From Hydrogenophaga sp. Root209 (GTDB taxonomy: Bacteria > Pseudomonadota > Gammaproteobacteria > Burkholderiales > Burkholderiaceae_C), in assembly GCF_001428625.1 (NCBI RefSeq), contig NZ_LMIE01000001.1, positions 501,086 through 556,199 on the forward strand: 55,114 nt of DNA, read 5' to 3'. Shown one piece after another: positions 53,904 to 55,114 of the stretch (positions are counted from its first letter, which is position 1; every line of letters starts with the position of its first letter). The notes beneath the pieces are model-generated. The model had not been told where the DNA came from. It saw nothing but the letters and a program-made list of their open reading frames with translations, and searched no databases. The position numbers and the translations under genes were made by a program.

Positions 53904-54895
53904 GCACTCCCACCACGATGCGTTTCATCGACCATGGCCAGGGCGGCGGCCCCGAGGTTCTCGTTTCGAGAACCTGTCCGGTGCCGACACCCGGAGAGGG
54001 CGAAATCCTGGTCCGGGTCGCCTACGCGGGCGTCAACCGCCCGGAAGCGCTGCAACGCAAAGGGCTCTACGCGCCGCCACCTGGCGCCTCGACGATTCTG
54101 GGCCTCGAGGTATCGGGCGAGGTCGTGTCGTTGGGCGGCGGTGCCACCCGATGGTCTGTCGGCGACAAGGTCTGTGCCCTGACCAACGGTGGCGCGTATG
54201 CCGAGTACGTGGTGGTGCCCGAAGGTCAGGCCTTGCCCGTGCCCGCGGGACTCTCGATGCTGCAGGCAGCGGCGCTGCCGGAAAACTTCTTCACCGTTTG
54301 GGCCAATGTCTTTCAGCGCGGCGGCCTTCGCCGTGGAGAGAGCTTTCTCGTGCATGGCGGTTCGTCGGGCATCGGTCTGACCGCCATCCAGTTGGCCAAG
54401 GCGTTTGGCGCCAGCGTGTTGTGCACGGTGGGCAATGCCGAGAAGGCTGCGGCATGCAAGGCAGCGGGCGCCGATATCGCCATCAACTACAGGGATCAGG
54501 ACTTCGTGGACGTGGCGCTGAAGGCGACGGAGGGCCGCGGCATGAACGTGGTGCTCGACATGGTCGGCGGCACCTATGTCGAACGCAACCTGCGCGCATT
54601 GGCCGTCGAGGGTCGATTGGTGCAGATCTCCTTCTTGGAATCGTCCCGGCCGGAGCTGGACTGGACGCCCTTGATGGTCAAACGCATCACTTTCACCGGG
54701 TCCACCTTGCGCCCGAGAAGCCTGGCGGACAAGACATTGATCGGCCAGGAACTGGTGGATCAGGTCTGGCCCTTGCTGAGCGCGAAGCGCATTGCGCCAG
54801 TGATCCACAAGGTGTTTCCGATGGATCAGGCATCACATGCGCACGCTCTGATGGAGTCTTCCGAGCACATCGGGAAGATCATGCTGGAAGTCTAG
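53900..54895 (+). CDS. NAD(P)H:quinone oxidoreductase, zinc-less MDR type
   Basis: 331 residues of the medium-chain dehydrogenase/reductase superfamily, PIG3/QOR branch. GVNRPEALQRKGLYAPPPGA, the cofactor motif VHGGSSGIGLTAIQLAKAFG and GAEGRL-like AVEGRLVQISFLE are typical. Catalytic zinc ligands are missing, so it is a reductase of quinones or enones. It is the last gene of the operon, coupled by ATGA. Confidence 0.9.
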   Translation: MSTPTTMRFIDHGQGGGPEVLVSRTCPVPTPGEGEILVRVAYAGVNRPEALQRKGLYAPPPGASTILGLEVSGEVVSLGGGATRWSVGDKVCALTNGGAYAEYVVVPEGQALPVPAGLSMLQAAALPENFFTVWANVFQRGGLRRGESFLVHGGSSGIGLTAIQLAKAFGASVLCTVGNAEKAAACKAAGADIAINYRDQDFVDVALKATEGRGMNVVLDMVGGTYVERNLRALAVEGRLVQISFLESSRPELDWTPLMVKRITFTGSTLRPRSLADKTLIGQELVDQVWPLLSAKRIAPVIHKVFPMDQASHAHALMESSEHIGKIMLEV

Positions 54896-55054
54896 AGCCA
54901 GGAACCAGGGGTCGAGCACGGTGTGGCCGGTCAGACTTTCTGGGCTTCTCCCGCACCGCAGGACGCCGACGCTAAGTTGAGTACCCTTGCCAATTATGTC
55001 TATGGCGTGTTAACACTAATTCCAAGATCAGCAGATTTCCAAGAAACTGGTGCC

Positions 55055-55114
55055 ATGGAAATCACACCTGAACAGTTCTCGCGCATCGAACATTGTTTGC
55101 CTCTGCAGCGCGGC
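55055..55114 (+). mobile_element. IS5-family transposase, 5' end (cut by window edge)
   Basis: ATG 55055 opens MEITPEQFSRIEHCLPLQRG, the beginning of an IS5-group transposase of the short two-frame type; only 20 codons are inside the window. The element's left end probably lies within 55005-55054, near GTGTTAACAC (55008-55017), but the terminal repeat cannot be fixed without the other end. Confidence 0.7.

Overview
The window is about 55 kb of GC-rich, densely packed DNA. It looks like a chromosomal catabolic region of a beta-proteobacterium, most likely Burkholderiales of the Comamonadaceae type (Hydrogenophaga/Acidovorax-like). That placement is inferred from four Bug-type periplasmic binding proteins, six LysR regulators, many four-base stop/start overlaps and the general protein flavour. 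No tRNA, rRNA, CRISPR array or phage gene is visible. Conserved housekeeping content is limited mainly to rsgA at the left edge; most of the rest is accessory metabolism.

Layout. (1) 0-2.6 kb: rsgA, then a graveyard of gene remnants (an EamA-type transporter and the first codons of an Rrf2 regulator), then a SAM methyltransferase. (2) 2.7-7.9 kb, minus strand: a coupled operon of acetate-CoA ligase, E1 alpha, E1 beta and E2 of a 2-oxoacid (pyruvate-type) dehydrogenase, and an acyl carrier protein. (3) 8.3-22.7 kb, minus strand: a long aromatic/heteroaromatic catabolic operon. It holds a LysR regulator, UbiX, FAD monooxygenase, VOC protein, fumarylacetoacetase, a three-part molybdenum hydroxylase (including a CoxG-CoxS fusion), enoyl-CoA hydratase, two Bug proteins, UbiD and a second LysR. 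A divergent alpha/beta hydrolase follows. (4) 23.6-27.5 kb: a segment bounded by two direct repeats of about 130 bp, carrying a broken NYN/LOTUS gene and the nitric-oxide defence pair hmp/norR, with a sigma-54 promoter and three NorR-like sites between them. (5) 27.5-30.97 kb: a 4-nitrobenzoate-type module (nitroreductase, hydroxylaminobenzoate lyase, Bug protein, LysR) whose next gene, a glutathione S-transferase, is cut off. (6) 30.97-35.6 kb: two paralogous HD-domain proteins, an AhpD-like protein, a secreted cupin, a second nitroreductase and a GlxA-type regulator. (7) 35.7-41.6 kb: LysR/SDR pair, a DUF2130 start remnant plus a truncated IS110, LysR, a DJ-1 protein and a secreted beta-propeller protein. 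(8) 41.6-54.9 kb: a GntR-controlled regulon (SDR, AroE-like dehydrogenase, aldehyde dehydrogenase, thioesterase, iron-type alcohol dehydrogenase, a complete Liv-type ABC transporter, split transketolase, quinone oxidoreductase). The right edge enters an IS5-type transposase.

How the genes work together. Regions 3, 5, 6 and 8 each pair uptake, enzymes and a dedicated regulator. Region 5 should reduce a nitroarene acid to the hydroxylamine and convert it to protocatechuate and ammonium. Region 3 combines prenyl-FMN decarboxylation (UbiX/UbiD) with Mo-dependent hydroxylation, flavin hydroxylation and hydrolytic cleavage, but its substrate is not evident. Region 8 is tied together by ATGATATATCAT-like palindromes upstream of its transcription units, which suggests one FCD-type GntR repressor governing about 13 genes for an unidentified carbon source. 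Function names come from reading the translated sequences; no database search was possible.
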